From contig NZ_KV917377.1 of NCBI RefSeq assembly GCF_002019705.1, positions 2,478,565-2,542,564 on the forward strand: a DNA stretch of 64,000 nucleotides, given 5' to 3'. Each line of letters opens with the position of its first letter. Within the stretch, counting starts at the first letter, position 1. Both the position numbers and the translations under genes were made by a program. The stretch comes from Shouchella patagoniensis (lineage in GTDB: Bacteria; Bacillota; Bacilli; Bacillales; Bacillaceae_D). The notes under the pieces were generated by a model. It was not told the origin of the DNA, ran no database searches, and saw only the letters and a program-made list of their open reading frames with translations. Of this stretch, positions 46,231 to 54,539 are shown in pieces.

Positions 46231-46252
46231 CTGTTTATATCTATATATACAG
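46231..46252 (-). promoter_or_regulatory. Palindromic operator of the GntR-ABC operon
   Basis: Plus-strand CTGTTTATAT-CT-ATATATACAG is a 22-bp inverted repeat with one mismatch. It overlaps the A+T-rich -10 area of the operon 26 bp before the first gene and is a natural autoregulatory site for the YtrA-type protein. Confidence 0.6.
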
Positions 46253-46301
46253 TAGCACACACTAAACACACTCTTCAAGCAATTTTTTCATCATGTTATC
46301 A

Positions 46302-46330
46302 GCATAATCATATTTATTTGTACATACGAT
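46302..46330 (+). promoter_or_regulatory. Sigma-E-type promoter of cwlJ-gerQ
   Basis: GCATAAT (46302-46308), 14-bp spacer, CATACGAT (46323-46330). This fits the mother-cell sigma-E consensus (kmATAnnT and CATACAnT). B. subtilis cwlJ-gerQ is sigma-E dependent. Confidence 0.55.
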
Positions 46331-46416
46331 TAAAGGACCCTGTGTATTTGGTCTTATTTATGGACCTTATTCTTGCTCATATCATCATGAATCAGTCAAC
46401 TTTGCGGAGGTGGGGA

Positions 46417-46848
46417 ATGGCCGTTATTAAAGCTTCATCCAATGATATTGATATATTGGCTAGGCTCATGCGTGCTGAAGCCGAAGGCGAGGGAGAACTC
46501 GGCATGTTACTCGCAGGTAATGTCATGGTTAACCGGACGAGAGTGCGCTGTTTAGATTTTGGGAATGTAAACACGATTAATAATATGGCTTTTCAATCAC
46601 CTGGTGGATTCGAAGCCGTCCAAAAAAGTTATTTTTATCAACGAGCAAGGGAGCGAGACAGACGTCTAGCGAGGAGACTCGTAAATGGCGAGCGTTTTAA
46701 TCCTGCCGAGTTCTCATTATGGTTTTTCAGACCGGAGGGTCCGTGTCCAGGTGAGTGGTGGGGACAATGGAATACCGGGCGTTATAAAGCGCATTGTTTC
46801 TATCAACCTACTCCAACCGAATGTGAGGAAGTGTTTAATACTTTTTAG
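46417..46848 (+). CDS. cwlJ: Spore cortex-lytic enzyme CwlJ
   Basis: Degrades spore cortex peptidoglycan during germination, triggered by calcium-dipicolinate; located in the spore coat. 143 residues; RLMRAEAEGEGELGMLLAGNVMVNR holds the catalytic Glu of the SleB/CwlJ hydrolase domain, followed by FSLWFFRPEGPCP and KAHCFYQPT. No signal peptide, as for B. subtilis CwlJ (142 residues), which aligns along the whole length. ATG 46417 follows GGAGG; the open frame upstream is not coding. Operon with gerQ. Confidence 0.95.
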   Translation: MAVIKASSNDIDILARLMRAEAEGEGELGMLLAGNVMVNRTRVRCLDFGNVNTINNMAFQSPGGFEAVQKSYFYQRARERDRRLARRLVNGERFNPAEFSLWFFRPEGPCPGEWWGQWNTGRYKAHCFYQPTPTECEEVFNTF

Positions 46849-46863
46849 TCCAAGGAGAGATAA

Positions 46864-47361
46864 ATGATGTATCCAAATCAATGGAATCAAGAAAATCGAC
46901 AATCGCAAGAATATGGGTACGGCCAGCAACAAATGATGCAGCCTCAACAGATGCAGCAGCCTCAACAAGGCATGCAATCTCCGCAACAAGGTTATTTCTC
47001 TGCCCAACAATACCAAGTTCCGGGTTTTGTACAACAACAACAACCAACATCCATGCCAGGAAGCGATACAAGTATGCTTCCGATTGAACAATCGTTTATT
47101 GAAAATATCTTACGACTCAATCGCGGGAAATACGTGACTATCCATCAAACGTTTGAAGGCAATAGCGAGTGGAATGCCCGTGTTTTCCGTGGGCGTATTG
47201 AAGAAGCAGGGCGCGACCACATTATTATTGGCAATCCCGATACTGGCGAATACTACTTACTGCTTATGGTGAATCTAGATTTTGTTACATTTGATGAACC
47301 GATTGACTATACGTATCAATACGGCACTGAACCAAGTCTTTCTCAATACTCCCCACGTTAA
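46864..47361 (+). CDS. gerQ: Spore coat protein GerQ
   Basis: Coat protein needed to place CwlJ; substrate of transglutaminase Tgl in B. subtilis. 165 residues: a Gln/Met/Pro-rich, low-complexity N-terminus (about 1-70) and a conserved C-terminal domain (MLPIEQSFIENILRLNRGK, AGRDHIIIGNPDTGEYYLL, ending SPR). RBS AAGGAG before ATG 46864, 15 bp after cwlJ. Secure. Confidence 0.95.
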   Translation: MMYPNQWNQENRQSQEYGYGQQQMMQPQQMQQPQQGMQSPQQGYFSAQQYQVPGFVQQQQPTSMPGSDTSMLPIEQSFIENILRLNRGKYVTIHQTFEGNSEWNARVFRGRIEEAGRDHIIIGNPDTGEYYLLLMVNLDFVTFDEPIDYTYQYGTEPSLSQYSPR

Positions 47362-47391
47362 AAAAGCGACCTATTCATAGGTCGCTTTTTT
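47360..47391. terminator. Bidirectional terminator between gerQ and ywdK
   Basis: Perfect palindrome of AAAAAAGCGACCTAT and ATAGGTCGCTTTTTT with a 2-nt loop. It begins at the gerQ stop. Confidence 0.9.
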
Positions 47392-47395
47392 CTAC

Positions 47396-47770
47396 TTATA
47401 GATGGCGCATTGCTGCAATCCCGAGGAGTACCCAACCGACGATAAATGCTACCCCACCAAGTGGTGTAATTGCACCAAGCTTTGTTATGCCTGTAAGCGC
47501 CATTGTATAAAGACTTCCCGAGAAAAGCACAATTCCAATTAAGAATGCCCAACCTGCTCCATGAACCAGACCACTCCCTGTCATTTTTAATGCAAGAAGG
47601 CCAACGCCAAAAATACCCAACCCATGAATCAGATGATAGTGTACACCTGTTTGGTAATTGCTCATCATTCGCTCACTTACTCGTCCTTCAAGTCCATGGG
47701 CACCAAATGCGCCGATGCCTACGCCAATGCCCATCACAATAGACCCGATCAGAATAAATAGTTTTGCCAT
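47396..47770 (-). CDS. ywdK: DUF423 family membrane protein (YwdK)
   Basis: 124-residue small membrane protein with four helices; the DUF423 hallmark GVGIGAFGAHGLEGR is near residue 18, and TGVHYHLIHGLG follows. Function unknown. Start ATG 47770 (ATG 47773 also possible) after AGGTGATG. Convergent with gerQ. Confidence 0.88.
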   Translation of the reverse strand: MAKLFILIGSIVMGIGVGIGAFGAHGLEGRVSERMMSNYQTGVHYHLIHGLGIFGVGLLALKMTGSGLVHGAGWAFLIGIVLFSGSLYTMALTGITKLGAITPLGGVAFIVGWVLLGIAAMRHL

Positions 47771-47903
47771 CATTCATCACCTATTCTTTATGTATTTCTT
47801 ATTTTGACTATAACATATCATACTCATTCAAACGATTCGCTACTTACCTTTAGCCATGCTATGATAACGAGAACATACGCTCATTACATGGAGGCGGTTA
47901 TTC

Positions 47904-48524
47904 ATGATTCACGTTAGACCTTATACGCTCGCTGATTACCCTTGCTTGCTTCAAGTGCAAAAAGAAGCCTTCCCTCCTCCTTTCTCACAAGAGTTATGGT
48001 GGAGTGAAGAGCAAATTGCAGCTCAAACGAAAACATTTCCAGAAGGCGCATTGCTTGCTGAGGTAGACGGTGAAATCGTCGGATCCGCAACATCACTAGT
48101 AGTATCCAATGCAGACAAACCCCACACGTGGGAAGAAATCAGCGATAATGGCTTTTTGCGTCAGACACATGATCCTAACGGTGATACGTTGTATGGCATT
48201 GATTTATGTGTACGCCCTGTCGCTCGGGGGAATGGTGTTGCTCAAGCTATGTATAACGCCAGAAAACAAACTGTCCTGAATTTAAAGCTGAAACGATATG
48301 CAGCTGTTTGCCGCATCCCAGGATACAAGGCTGTCGCCAAACACTACTCGCCTCAACAATATGTTGATCTTGTGAAATCTGGTGATTACTATGATACGGT
48401 TCTTTCATTTATGCTTAAACAAGGTCTTACCCCAACCCATGTCCAACCTAATTATGTTGAAGACGAGGAATCACTTAACTATGGTGTGTTTGTTGAATGG
48501 AAACCTAAAAACAGCACTTCTTGA
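47904..48524 (+). CDS. GNAT family N-acetyltransferase
   Basis: 206-residue acetyltransferase. The acetyl-CoA loop reads LCVRPVARGNGVAQAMYNARKQ and the preceding strand DTLYGIDLCV. The N-terminus MIHVRPYTLADYPCLLQVQ is a typical GNAT beginning. Substrate not known. RBS TGGAGGCGG before ATG 47904. Single gene followed by a strong terminator. Confidence 0.88.
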   Translation: MIHVRPYTLADYPCLLQVQKEAFPPPFSQELWWSEEQIAAQTKTFPEGALLAEVDGEIVGSATSLVVSNADKPHTWEEISDNGFLRQTHDPNGDTLYGIDLCVRPVARGNGVAQAMYNARKQTVLNLKLKRYAAVCRIPGYKAVAKHYSPQQYVDLVKSGDYYDTVLSFMLKQGLTPTHVQPNYVEDEESLNYGVFVEWKPKNSTS

Positions 48525-48558
48525 CAACGTTCAATATCTCCCCCAATCTCTAGACACT

Positions 48559-48592
48559 AAAAACCTCCGAGATTTTATCTCAGAGGTTTTTT
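48559..48592. terminator. Bidirectional terminator between GNAT and putP
   Basis: AAAAACCTCCGAGAT/ATCTCAGAGGTTTTTT stem, one mismatch, 3-nt loop. Same CCTCTGAGAT core as the split terminator at 39361/40862. Confidence 0.88.
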
Positions 48593-48605
48593 CTCAAGCT
48601 AGTGC

Positions 48606-50120
48606 TTATTTGTTTTCTTTAAGTTTTTTCTTAAAGTCTGTAAACCCTCCAGCAACACGCTTATCATTTGATGTCACTTTACTAACAATAAAGATGGCCA
48701 AGGAAGCGATAATAAATCCAGGTAACAGTTCGTAAACACGTTCATCCATACCAAACCATTGATACAGATTTGTATTTGCCCAAACAATCACAACGACTGC
48801 TCCTGTAAGCATCCCTGCAAACGCACCCCACTTCGTCATACCTCTCCAGTATAAACTTAAGAGCATAACAGGACCAAATGCTGCACCAAACCCTGCCCAT
48901 GCATAACTTACTAGTTCAAGAATTGAACTATCCGGGTTCCATGAAAGAGCAAGTGCAATCAGCGCGACTACTAAGACAGCACCACGCCCAAGGAAAACCA
49001 ATTCCTTGTCTCCCGGCTTTCTTTTTAAAAACGTTTTATACAAATCTTCCGTCAGGGAGCTTGATGTTACAAGTAATTGTGAAGAAATTGTACTCATAAC
49101 CGCTGCTAAAATGGCGCTAAATATAAAGCCAATTACGTACGGATGAAATAGCATTTCGCCTAATACAACAAATACTGTCTCATGCTGACTGCCTACATCG
49201 GGATCAAGGAAAATTCCTTCGCCATTTAAATAAGCGCGCCCAATAAGACCTGTAAACATCGCACCTACAATCGATAAAATCATCCATGTCATACCAATTC
49301 GGCGAGCTGGCTTTGCATCGCTTGCTGTACGCATTGCCATAAAACGAACAATAATATGTGGTTGCCCAAAATAACCAAGGCCCCATGCTAAAGAACCAAT
49401 TATACCAATGACAGAGACGCCTCTAAAAATATCAAGTAAATTAGGATCGATGCTCCGTATTTCATCAAAAGACGCCGTTAAACCGCCAACTTCAGCTAAA
49501 GCAAAAGTGGGTACGAATAACAAAGCAAGCATCATGACGCTACCTTGTACGACATCTGTCCAGCTCACCGCTAAAAAACCGCCAAACAGTGTGTAAACGA
49601 TTGTTACACTCGCGACAATCAATAGACTCGTATGATAGTCTATACCTAGGACTGATTCGAACACAACCCCACCAGAAACCATACCTGATGATACGTAGAC
49701 CGTGAAGAATAAAATAATAATAAGTCCCGATATAATGCGCAGTAGTTTGGAACCGTCAAAAAATCGGTTTTCTAGAAAGGCTGGAATTGTTATTGAATCA
49801 TTTGCCGTTTCTGTATACGTGCGTAAGCGTGGAGCTAAAAAGAGCCAGTTTAAATAGGCGCCAATGATAAGTCCAAGCGCAAGCCATCCAGCGCCAAGCC
49901 CCGTTATATACATCGAACCAGGCAGAGCGAGCATGAGCCAACCACTCATATCTGATGCACCCGCACTAAGAGCAGCTACTCCAGGGGTTAACCCTCGTCC
50001 TCCTAACGTATAGTCCGAATGACTAGCCGTTTTCTTGTAGCCATACCAACCGATGATAAGCATTAAGATTAAATAGACAATAATTGAAATAATAATTTCA
50101 TATGAAATGTGAATCAACAT
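48606..50120 (-). CDS. putP: Sodium/proline symporter (SSS family)
   Basis: 504-residue symporter with about 13 helices. PutP hallmarks: LGGRGLTPGVAALSAGASDMSGWLMLALPG (first part), TETANDSITIPAFLENRF, GFLAVSWTDVVQG, ISSQLLVTSSSLTEDLY (Na2 site Ser/Thr) and YAWAGFGAAFGPVML. It may be PutP (catabolic) or OpuE (osmoprotective). ATG 50120 is very close to AGGAAAGG; TTG 50117 would have better spacing. Confidence 0.9.
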   Translation of the reverse strand: MLIHISYEIIISIIVYLILMLIIGWYGYKKTASHSDYTLGGRGLTPGVAALSAGASDMSGWLMLALPGSMYITGLGAGWLALGLIIGAYLNWLFLAPRLRTYTETANDSITIPAFLENRFFDGSKLLRIISGLIIILFFTVYVSSGMVSGGVVFESVLGIDYHTSLLIVASVTIVYTLFGGFLAVSWTDVVQGSVMMLALLFVPTFALAEVGGLTASFDEIRSIDPNLLDIFRGVSVIGIIGSLAWGLGYFGQPHIIVRFMAMRTASDAKPARRIGMTWMILSIVGAMFTGLIGRAYLNGEGIFLDPDVGSQHETVFVVLGEMLFHPYVIGFIFSAILAAVMSTISSQLLVTSSSLTEDLYKTFLKRKPGDKELVFLGRGAVLVVALIALALSWNPDSSILELVSYAWAGFGAAFGPVMLLSLYWRGMTKWGAFAGMLTGAVVVIVWANTNLYQWFGMDERVYELLPGFIIASLAIFIVSKVTSNDKRVAGGFTDFKKKLKENK

Positions 50121-50133
50121 CCTTTCCTATCCA

Positions 50134-50163
50134 CAAAAGAAACCGCCTCTTATCAAAGAGACG
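50134..50163 (-). terminator. Terminator after ywdI
   Basis: Minus-strand CGTCTCTT/AAGAGGCG stem (one G-U) with a 4-nt loop area, then TTTCTTTTG. It lies between ywdI and putP. Confidence 0.6.
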
Positions 50164-50166
50164 AGC

Positions 50167-50463
50167 TTAGAAATCCAGCAAGTTTCTTTTTTCCGCTGTC
50201 TTTTGTTCTTGTGGTATTTTTTTCTCTCTTTCTGTCATATGCTGTTCCGGGACAGAAAATGCTGGTTTTTGAATCAAATGTTCCGTTTCATTCTTATATA
50301 CAGGAACCGTTTCTTCTCGACCAGACTTTAACAATTGGCAGTAACCTTCAATGACTGCCGCAGCTTCTTTTAAAGCTATTTCATCTCCTGATTCGACCGA
50401 TTGGCGCAATCGGTTTACTTGGCGCTCCATTTGAGCAATTACGTCTTCAGCTTGGATAAGCAT
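50167..50463 (-). CDS. ywdI: DUF5327 family protein (YwdI)
   Basis: 98-residue protein. N-terminal half is amphipathic helix (MLIQAEDVIAQMERQVNRLRQ), C-terminal half charged and probably disordered, ending NLLDF. This is the YwdI/DUF5327 pattern; function unknown. RBS GGGAGG before ATG 50463. Confidence 0.8.
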   Translation of the reverse strand: MLIQAEDVIAQMERQVNRLRQSVESGDEIALKEAAAVIEGYCQLLKSGREETVPVYKNETEHLIQKPAFSVPEQHMTEREKKIPQEQKTAEKRNLLDF

Positions 50464-50646
50464 ACGTGTCCTCCCTTTTCTTCGAGCACTGATTTATCAT
50501 AGCACGGAGAGACCATAAGAATCGAATAGAACCAGTAACGTTTACTTTGTATTTGTATCAAGAATCAGGGCTGACGAAAAGTGACCTCCCACATTCAAGC
50601 AAAATGCCGCACATCCTTCATATGCTTCCCACATGCTCATAAATGA

Positions 50647-51363
50647 CTACTTTTTTATCGCTAATTCTTTGTATATGTCACTTAGACAGAAATAACCTGC
50701 ATGATGTGCAATCGTCACATGTTTTGTCCATAGTTGAGCCGTCATCTGGGCATCTGCTAGTGCATGATGTCGTTTTCTTACGACAATTCCATATGCCTCA
50801 CACCACTCATCGAGTGTTTTTAGTTCGCCTTGATGAGCTGCCGTTATACTCGTTAAGAATGTTGTATCAACAAGTCGATGTGTAAATGTTTTTCCAAGCT
50901 CTTGCCAAGTGGCATGACGAAGAAAACGACGTTCGTGTGCAGCATGGTGTGCAATCAATGTAGAGCTACCAACAAAATCATAGAACGCCAATAACACTTC
51001 CCCAATGAGTCGAGAGTTCTCAAGCTCAAGAGCCGTCAAACCGGTTAAATCAAGCACATCTTTTGACGGTGGATGCTTAGATTTAACTGTTTCATAAAAA
51101 TGATCATGCTCAATGTCTGCCCCTTTTATTTTCACAGCACCAATTGATAAGATCCCGTCTCCTTGGTCTGGATTAAAACCACTCGTTTCCAAGTCAAACA
51201 CTACCATCGGTAACTCTGAAAAAGGTACTTGAAGCACATCTTGCTGTGCTTCCTTTTGGTACCTACGAAACCGTGCCATTTGGCTCGCATTATTTGGCTG
51301 AGAAGCCGCCATCGTTGAACTGAATCTCCCTGACAATTGGCGCATGAACTGAATCATATTCAT
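50647..51363 (-). CDS. DnaQ-like 3'-5' exonuclease
   Basis: 238-residue DEDDh exonuclease: Exo I motif VVFDLETSGFNPDQGD, Exo II HHAAHERRFLRH, Exo III HHALADAQMTAQLW with the catalytic His-Asp. Family acts on DNA or RNA 3' ends; here it is coupled to a nucleotidyltransferase gene (4 bp gap), a pairing also found in other bacteria. ATG 51363 is chosen by the short gap; ATG 51405 would overlap the previous gene by 38 bp. Confidence 0.88.
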   Translation of the reverse strand: MNMIQFMRQLSGRFSSTMAASQPNNASQMARFRRYQKEAQQDVLQVPFSELPMVVFDLETSGFNPDQGDGILSIGAVKIKGADIEHDHFYETVKSKHPPSKDVLDLTGLTALELENSRLIGEVLLAFYDFVGSSTLIAHHAAHERRFLRHATWQELGKTFTHRLVDTTFLTSITAAHQGELKTLDEWCEAYGIVVRKRHHALADAQMTAQLWTKHVTIAHHAGYFCLSDIYKELAIKK

Positions 51364-51367
51364 TGCT

Positions 51368-52264
51368 TTAATCGCCTGCCTCAATCTTTTTTTGGACAGC
51401 CTCATAAAAACGGCGCCCTTCTCGAATCCACCTCTTTAATTGTTTCTGCTCATCTTTTTTTAATTCATCTGGATTCACATACGTTACAATGCCTATGTTT
51501 TCTTTCCACTGCGCTCGTTTTTCAATCAATTGCTTAAATGAATAGTGAGCCTCCACTATTTCAGTGTCTATTCTTTTGTTCGCTTCAAAACGATCCAGAG
51601 TCGACGATTCGAACATCTCATCTTTTAAAGCAAGCAAACGCATTCCATTTACAAACGGAAATAGCACTTGTTGCTTCATATTTAATAATCCTTGTTTCTC
51701 TCCTTGCTGTTCAACCAATAACTGTCCAAAAAGATTTAACCCTTGAGGGAGCCTGCCAGTGTTGTCAGCAAACCGCTTCAATAAATAGGGTTTTGTTTTC
51801 ACTTTTTCAAACAATAACCCTTTTAATGACCAAACCAACTCTTTTTCACCTTCAATTGGTCTAGCATCAAAAAAAGTAAGTAAATGCCTTAAATGCTCAA
51901 ATGAATCGTCTTGCAGCCAGCCTTCCAACTGCTCTTTCCAACTGATAAAGGAACGGCACCACCGTTGCTTTGACGCCATTACTCCACCAATACAACGTTC
52001 GTAACCAGCCTTCTCAAGTCGCTCTACAATGCGTTCGCCAAGTTCAAGAAAATAAGGTAAACAATGCTCGTTACCATCAAAGACAATCCCGTGGTCTTGA
52101 TCACTATCATGAATTTGTTCTTTACGGCCAGCACTACCCATTACAAAAAACGCAAATGGAGCGGGGATCTCTCCCTGCTCCTTCATCATTTGCGAAATAG
52201 CTGCTTCCACTGCATTAACTAATTTATCTTCATGTAAGCTTTGTAATTGTTTCGCTTTTTCCAT
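51368..52264 (-). CDS. GlnD-like nucleotidyltransferase (DUF294)
   Basis: 298-residue protein. The N-terminal part has the NTase signature FFVMGSAGRKEQIHDSDQDHG (Gly-Ser and two metal Asp), like the uridylyltransferase domain of GlnD; the C-terminal part is the helical DUF294 substrate-binding domain. It lacks HD and ACT domains of GlnD and CBS domains of some relatives. It is 1 bp after amt and 4 bp before the exonuclease, so the three are one operon. Its target is unknown; no PII gene is in the window. Confidence 0.85.
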   Translation of the reverse strand: MEKAKQLQSLHEDKLVNAVEAAISQMMKEQGEIPAPFAFFVMGSAGRKEQIHDSDQDHGIVFDGNEHCLPYFLELGERIVERLEKAGYERCIGGVMASKQRWCRSFISWKEQLEGWLQDDSFEHLRHLLTFFDARPIEGEKELVWSLKGLLFEKVKTKPYLLKRFADNTGRLPQGLNLFGQLLVEQQGEKQGLLNMKQQVLFPFVNGMRLLALKDEMFESSTLDRFEANKRIDTEIVEAHYSFKQLIEKRAQWKENIGIVTYVNPDELKKDEQKQLKRWIREGRRFYEAVQKKIEAGD

Positions 52265-52265
52265 A

Positions 52266-53543
52266 CTAAGATCCCGTTTTTGTGGAATTAGATTTGGATT
52301 CAGACATCACATTTTCTGGATAACCATACGAACCATGTTCACTCATATCAAGACCCAGAATTTCTTCTTCTTCCGTAACACGTAACGTTCCACCAACAAG
52401 TCCTTTTGTAAGAAGCAACAATATATACGAAGCTCCAAAAGCGAATAAGCCACAAACCACAACGCTTAATGCTTGAATGCCCAGTTGATCAAATCCCCCG
52501 CCATAAAGTAAACCTGCATGGCCTCCGTTCATTAAAGCTAGTTCTGGTGTTGCGAAAATTCCATTCGACAACGTTCCCCATATACCAGCTACACCGTGAA
52601 CGCTAAGCGCAAAAATCGGATCATCAATTTTTAGCTTATCAAACATTTTCATACTAACAACAACGATAAGGCCACCAATTATCCCGATAACTACAGCTGC
52701 CCAAGGAGCGACAAATGCACAAGATGCGGTGATGGCAACCAGTCCAGCAAGGGCCCCATTTAGTGTTGTTGGTACATCTGCTTTCCCATTAATCGCCCAA
52801 ACAAGAAACAATGCGGCGATCGTACCTGCTCCAGCAGCCAATTGTGTATTTAAAGCAACATAACCAAAAAATGCATCAGCCACTCCCCCTGTTGAACCTG
52901 CATTAAAACCAAACCAACCTACCCAAAGAATTAACACACCCAAAGCTGTAAACACTTGGTTATGACCAGATAAATCATTTACTTTTCCGTCTTTTCCATA
53001 TTTACCAAGACGAGGCTTAAGGATAATGGTTGCTGCAAGGGCCGCCATCGCACCGGTTAAATGCACGACTGTCGACCCAGCAAAATCTTGTTTTCCAAGA
53101 TCCGCGAGCCAGCCATCATCGGACCAAATCCAATGAGCGACAAGAGGGTATACAAATGCTGAGAACAAAACGGCAAAGATGGCATACGCTGCAAGCTTGC
53201 CACGTTCTGCAAATCCACCAAATGCAATTGTTAACGCAATTGCAGCAAATGTAAGTTGAAAGAAGAAATCAACAGAGCCGACGCCATCGGCGTAATCTCC
53301 ATAAAAGAAATTAGATAAACCTATAATTGCGTTTCCATCCCCATAAATAAAGCCGTATCCGACTGCCCAAAATACAAGTGAAGCAACTCCTACAGTAAAA
53401 ATCGTTTTACCAGCTATATGCCCTGCGTTTTTCATTCGAGTAGAGCCTGCTTCAAGTAATATAAATCCACCTTGCATCAAAAGCACCAACACAGCTGCGA
53501 TTGTCAGCCATAAATTATCCATTAATACAATGCTGTCTTCCAA
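52266..53543 (-). CDS. amt: Ammonium transporter
   Basis: 425-residue Amt/MEP/Rh channel with 11 helices. It has the pore signatures FGGFAERGKL, DFAGSTVVHLTGA (first pore His), and DDPIFALSVHGVAGIWGTLSNGIF (second pore His). Start is TTG 53543 with AGGGGGAG upstream; ATG 53522 has no site. Under a TnrA-like box (53620). In B. subtilis the gene is followed by PII (nrgB); here a nucleotidyltransferase takes that place. Confidence 0.94.
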   Translation of the reverse strand: MEDSIVLMDNLWLTIAAVLVLLMQGGFILLEAGSTRMKNAGHIAGKTIFTVGVASLVFWAVGYGFIYGDGNAIIGLSNFFYGDYADGVGSVDFFFQLTFAAIALTIAFGGFAERGKLAAYAIFAVLFSAFVYPLVAHWIWSDDGWLADLGKQDFAGSTVVHLTGAMAALAATIILKPRLGKYGKDGKVNDLSGHNQVFTALGVLILWVGWFGFNAGSTGGVADAFFGYVALNTQLAAGAGTIAALFLVWAINGKADVPTTLNGALAGLVAITASCAFVAPWAAVVIGIIGGLIVVVSMKMFDKLKIDDPIFALSVHGVAGIWGTLSNGIFATPELALMNGGHAGLLYGGGFDQLGIQALSVVVCGLFAFGASYILLLLTKGLVGGTLRVTEEEEILGLDMSEHGSYGYPENVMSESKSNSTKTGS

Positions 53544-53585
53544 ATGCGTCTCCCCCTTACGCTAAAATCAATAGCTATAACGGTT

Positions 53586-53636
53586 ATTATATTCCTTTGT
53601 CATAATTGTTCCATAAATGCGTCAGTTTATCTAACA
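53586..53636 (-). promoter_or_regulatory. amt promoter with TnrA-like box
   Basis: Minus-strand TGTTAGATAAACTGACG (53620-53636) matches the TnrA/GlnR core TGTNA-N7-TNACA at all but its last base. It is centred about 49 bp upstream of the start predicted from TATAAT at 53586-53591. The -35 is weak (TGGAAC), as expected for an activated promoter. B. subtilis nrgAB has TnrA at the same distance. Confidence 0.7.
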
Positions 53637-53751
53637 TCATATTTATTACCTACACCTCCCAGCATAGAAGCATGACTAAACGCCTACACTAAAAAAGCGG
53701 GTTTAGACCTGCAAGTTCATCTTTTTAAATAAGGCGAGGGGGAAATGCACG

Positions 53752-54384
53752 ATGATGCCACAAACAGGAAAACAACCATCACAACAAATGGCTCCAACAC
53801 TCAACCACGGAGGCCATGATTTGTTTGACAGCCACGAAATCATTGCAGGGATGATAAATGTGCTAGATCAATACATGATCTTCCGGACATTTATGACGGA
53901 TCAAGAACTTATTTCTCTGCTTGATCGCCAATATGCTTTTATTGAAAGTCAATACAACGTACTGGCAGAGGCTTTTTCAACAGGACAAAAACCAAGTGCA
54001 TCAACTGGTGTATACAACATGACATTGTCTCACGATGTCCAGTTTGGCATTACACCTTCACAGCCCAAAAAACCAAACCGCTCTATTTCCGATGTGAAAG
54101 AAGCTGGTTTATCCGCCCATATGCTTGGCTTAATTAAATCCCAAGCATCACTTATGGGCATGGGTGCGACAGAAATTACCAACCCAATTGTGCGTCGAAT
54201 TGTCGCCGATACGGTACCAAATTTTATTGAACTTGCTTACGAGATCTTCCTGTATCAAAATAAGCATAGTTATTACCAAGTACCCCAACTAAGTCCTAGT
54301 GATGCAGAAAAGATGGTTCACTCGTATCAACCAGTAAATGAACAGCCGGCAACGATGCCTCAGTCCAAAGCTCCGGTGCAATAA
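53752..54384 (+). CDS. CotF-like spore coat protein
   Basis: 210-residue protein. Region DLFDSHEIIAGMINVLDQYMIF and the C-terminal IVRRIVADTVPNFIELAYEIFLYQNKH match the CotF-type ferritin-like helical coat domain. Both termini are low complexity, rich in Gln and Pro. Probably an outer coat component made in the mother cell. RBS GAGGGGG before ATG 53752. Single gene. Confidence 0.85.
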   Translation: MMPQTGKQPSQQMAPTLNHGGHDLFDSHEIIAGMINVLDQYMIFRTFMTDQELISLLDRQYAFIESQYNVLAEAFSTGQKPSASTGVYNMTLSHDVQFGITPSQPKKPNRSISDVKEAGLSAHMLGLIKSQASLMGMGATEITNPIVRRIVADTVPNFIELAYEIFLYQNKHSYYQVPQLSPSDAEKMVHSYQPVNEQPATMPQSKAPVQ

Positions 54385-54438
54385 AAAAAAGCTTGTCGAT
54401 CGAGTCCCTTAAAAACGAGACCGTCGACAAGCTTTTTT
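54383..54438. terminator. Bidirectional terminator after coat gene, partly repeated elsewhere
   Basis: AAAAAAGCTTGTCGA (54385-54399) and TCGACAAGCTTTTTT arms with a roughly 23-nt loop. The right half (54415-54440) recurs near 16017. Confidence 0.8.
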
Positions 54439-54539
54439 ACGAACGGGATATAGGCTTCTCCTTTAACATGCAACCTACCAAATTTATCGCTACCGATTAC
54501 AAGTTTAGGCACTATACCCATCCCCTGACTTTCCGAACC

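Noticed and set aside
46063-46416. In-frame upstream extension of cwlJ
   Set aside because: CwlJ of B. subtilis starts at the position matching 46417, where a good ribosome site exists; the extension runs antisense to the permease gene.
46392-47091. Overlapping ORFs on both strands across cwlJ and gerQ
   Set aside because: Shadows of the CAG/CAA-rich gerQ gene and of cwlJ; only the cwlJ and gerQ frames have family matches.
46864-47091. Tandem repeat in the gerQ 5' part as a satellite
   Set aside because: The Gln/Met/Pro codon repeats are irregular and typical of GerQ proteins.
53690-53713. Hairpin with U-run on the minus strand upstream of amt, as an amt attenuator
   Set aside because: It lies upstream of the TATAAT and TnrA-like box at 53586-53636, so amt transcripts from that promoter do not contain it.
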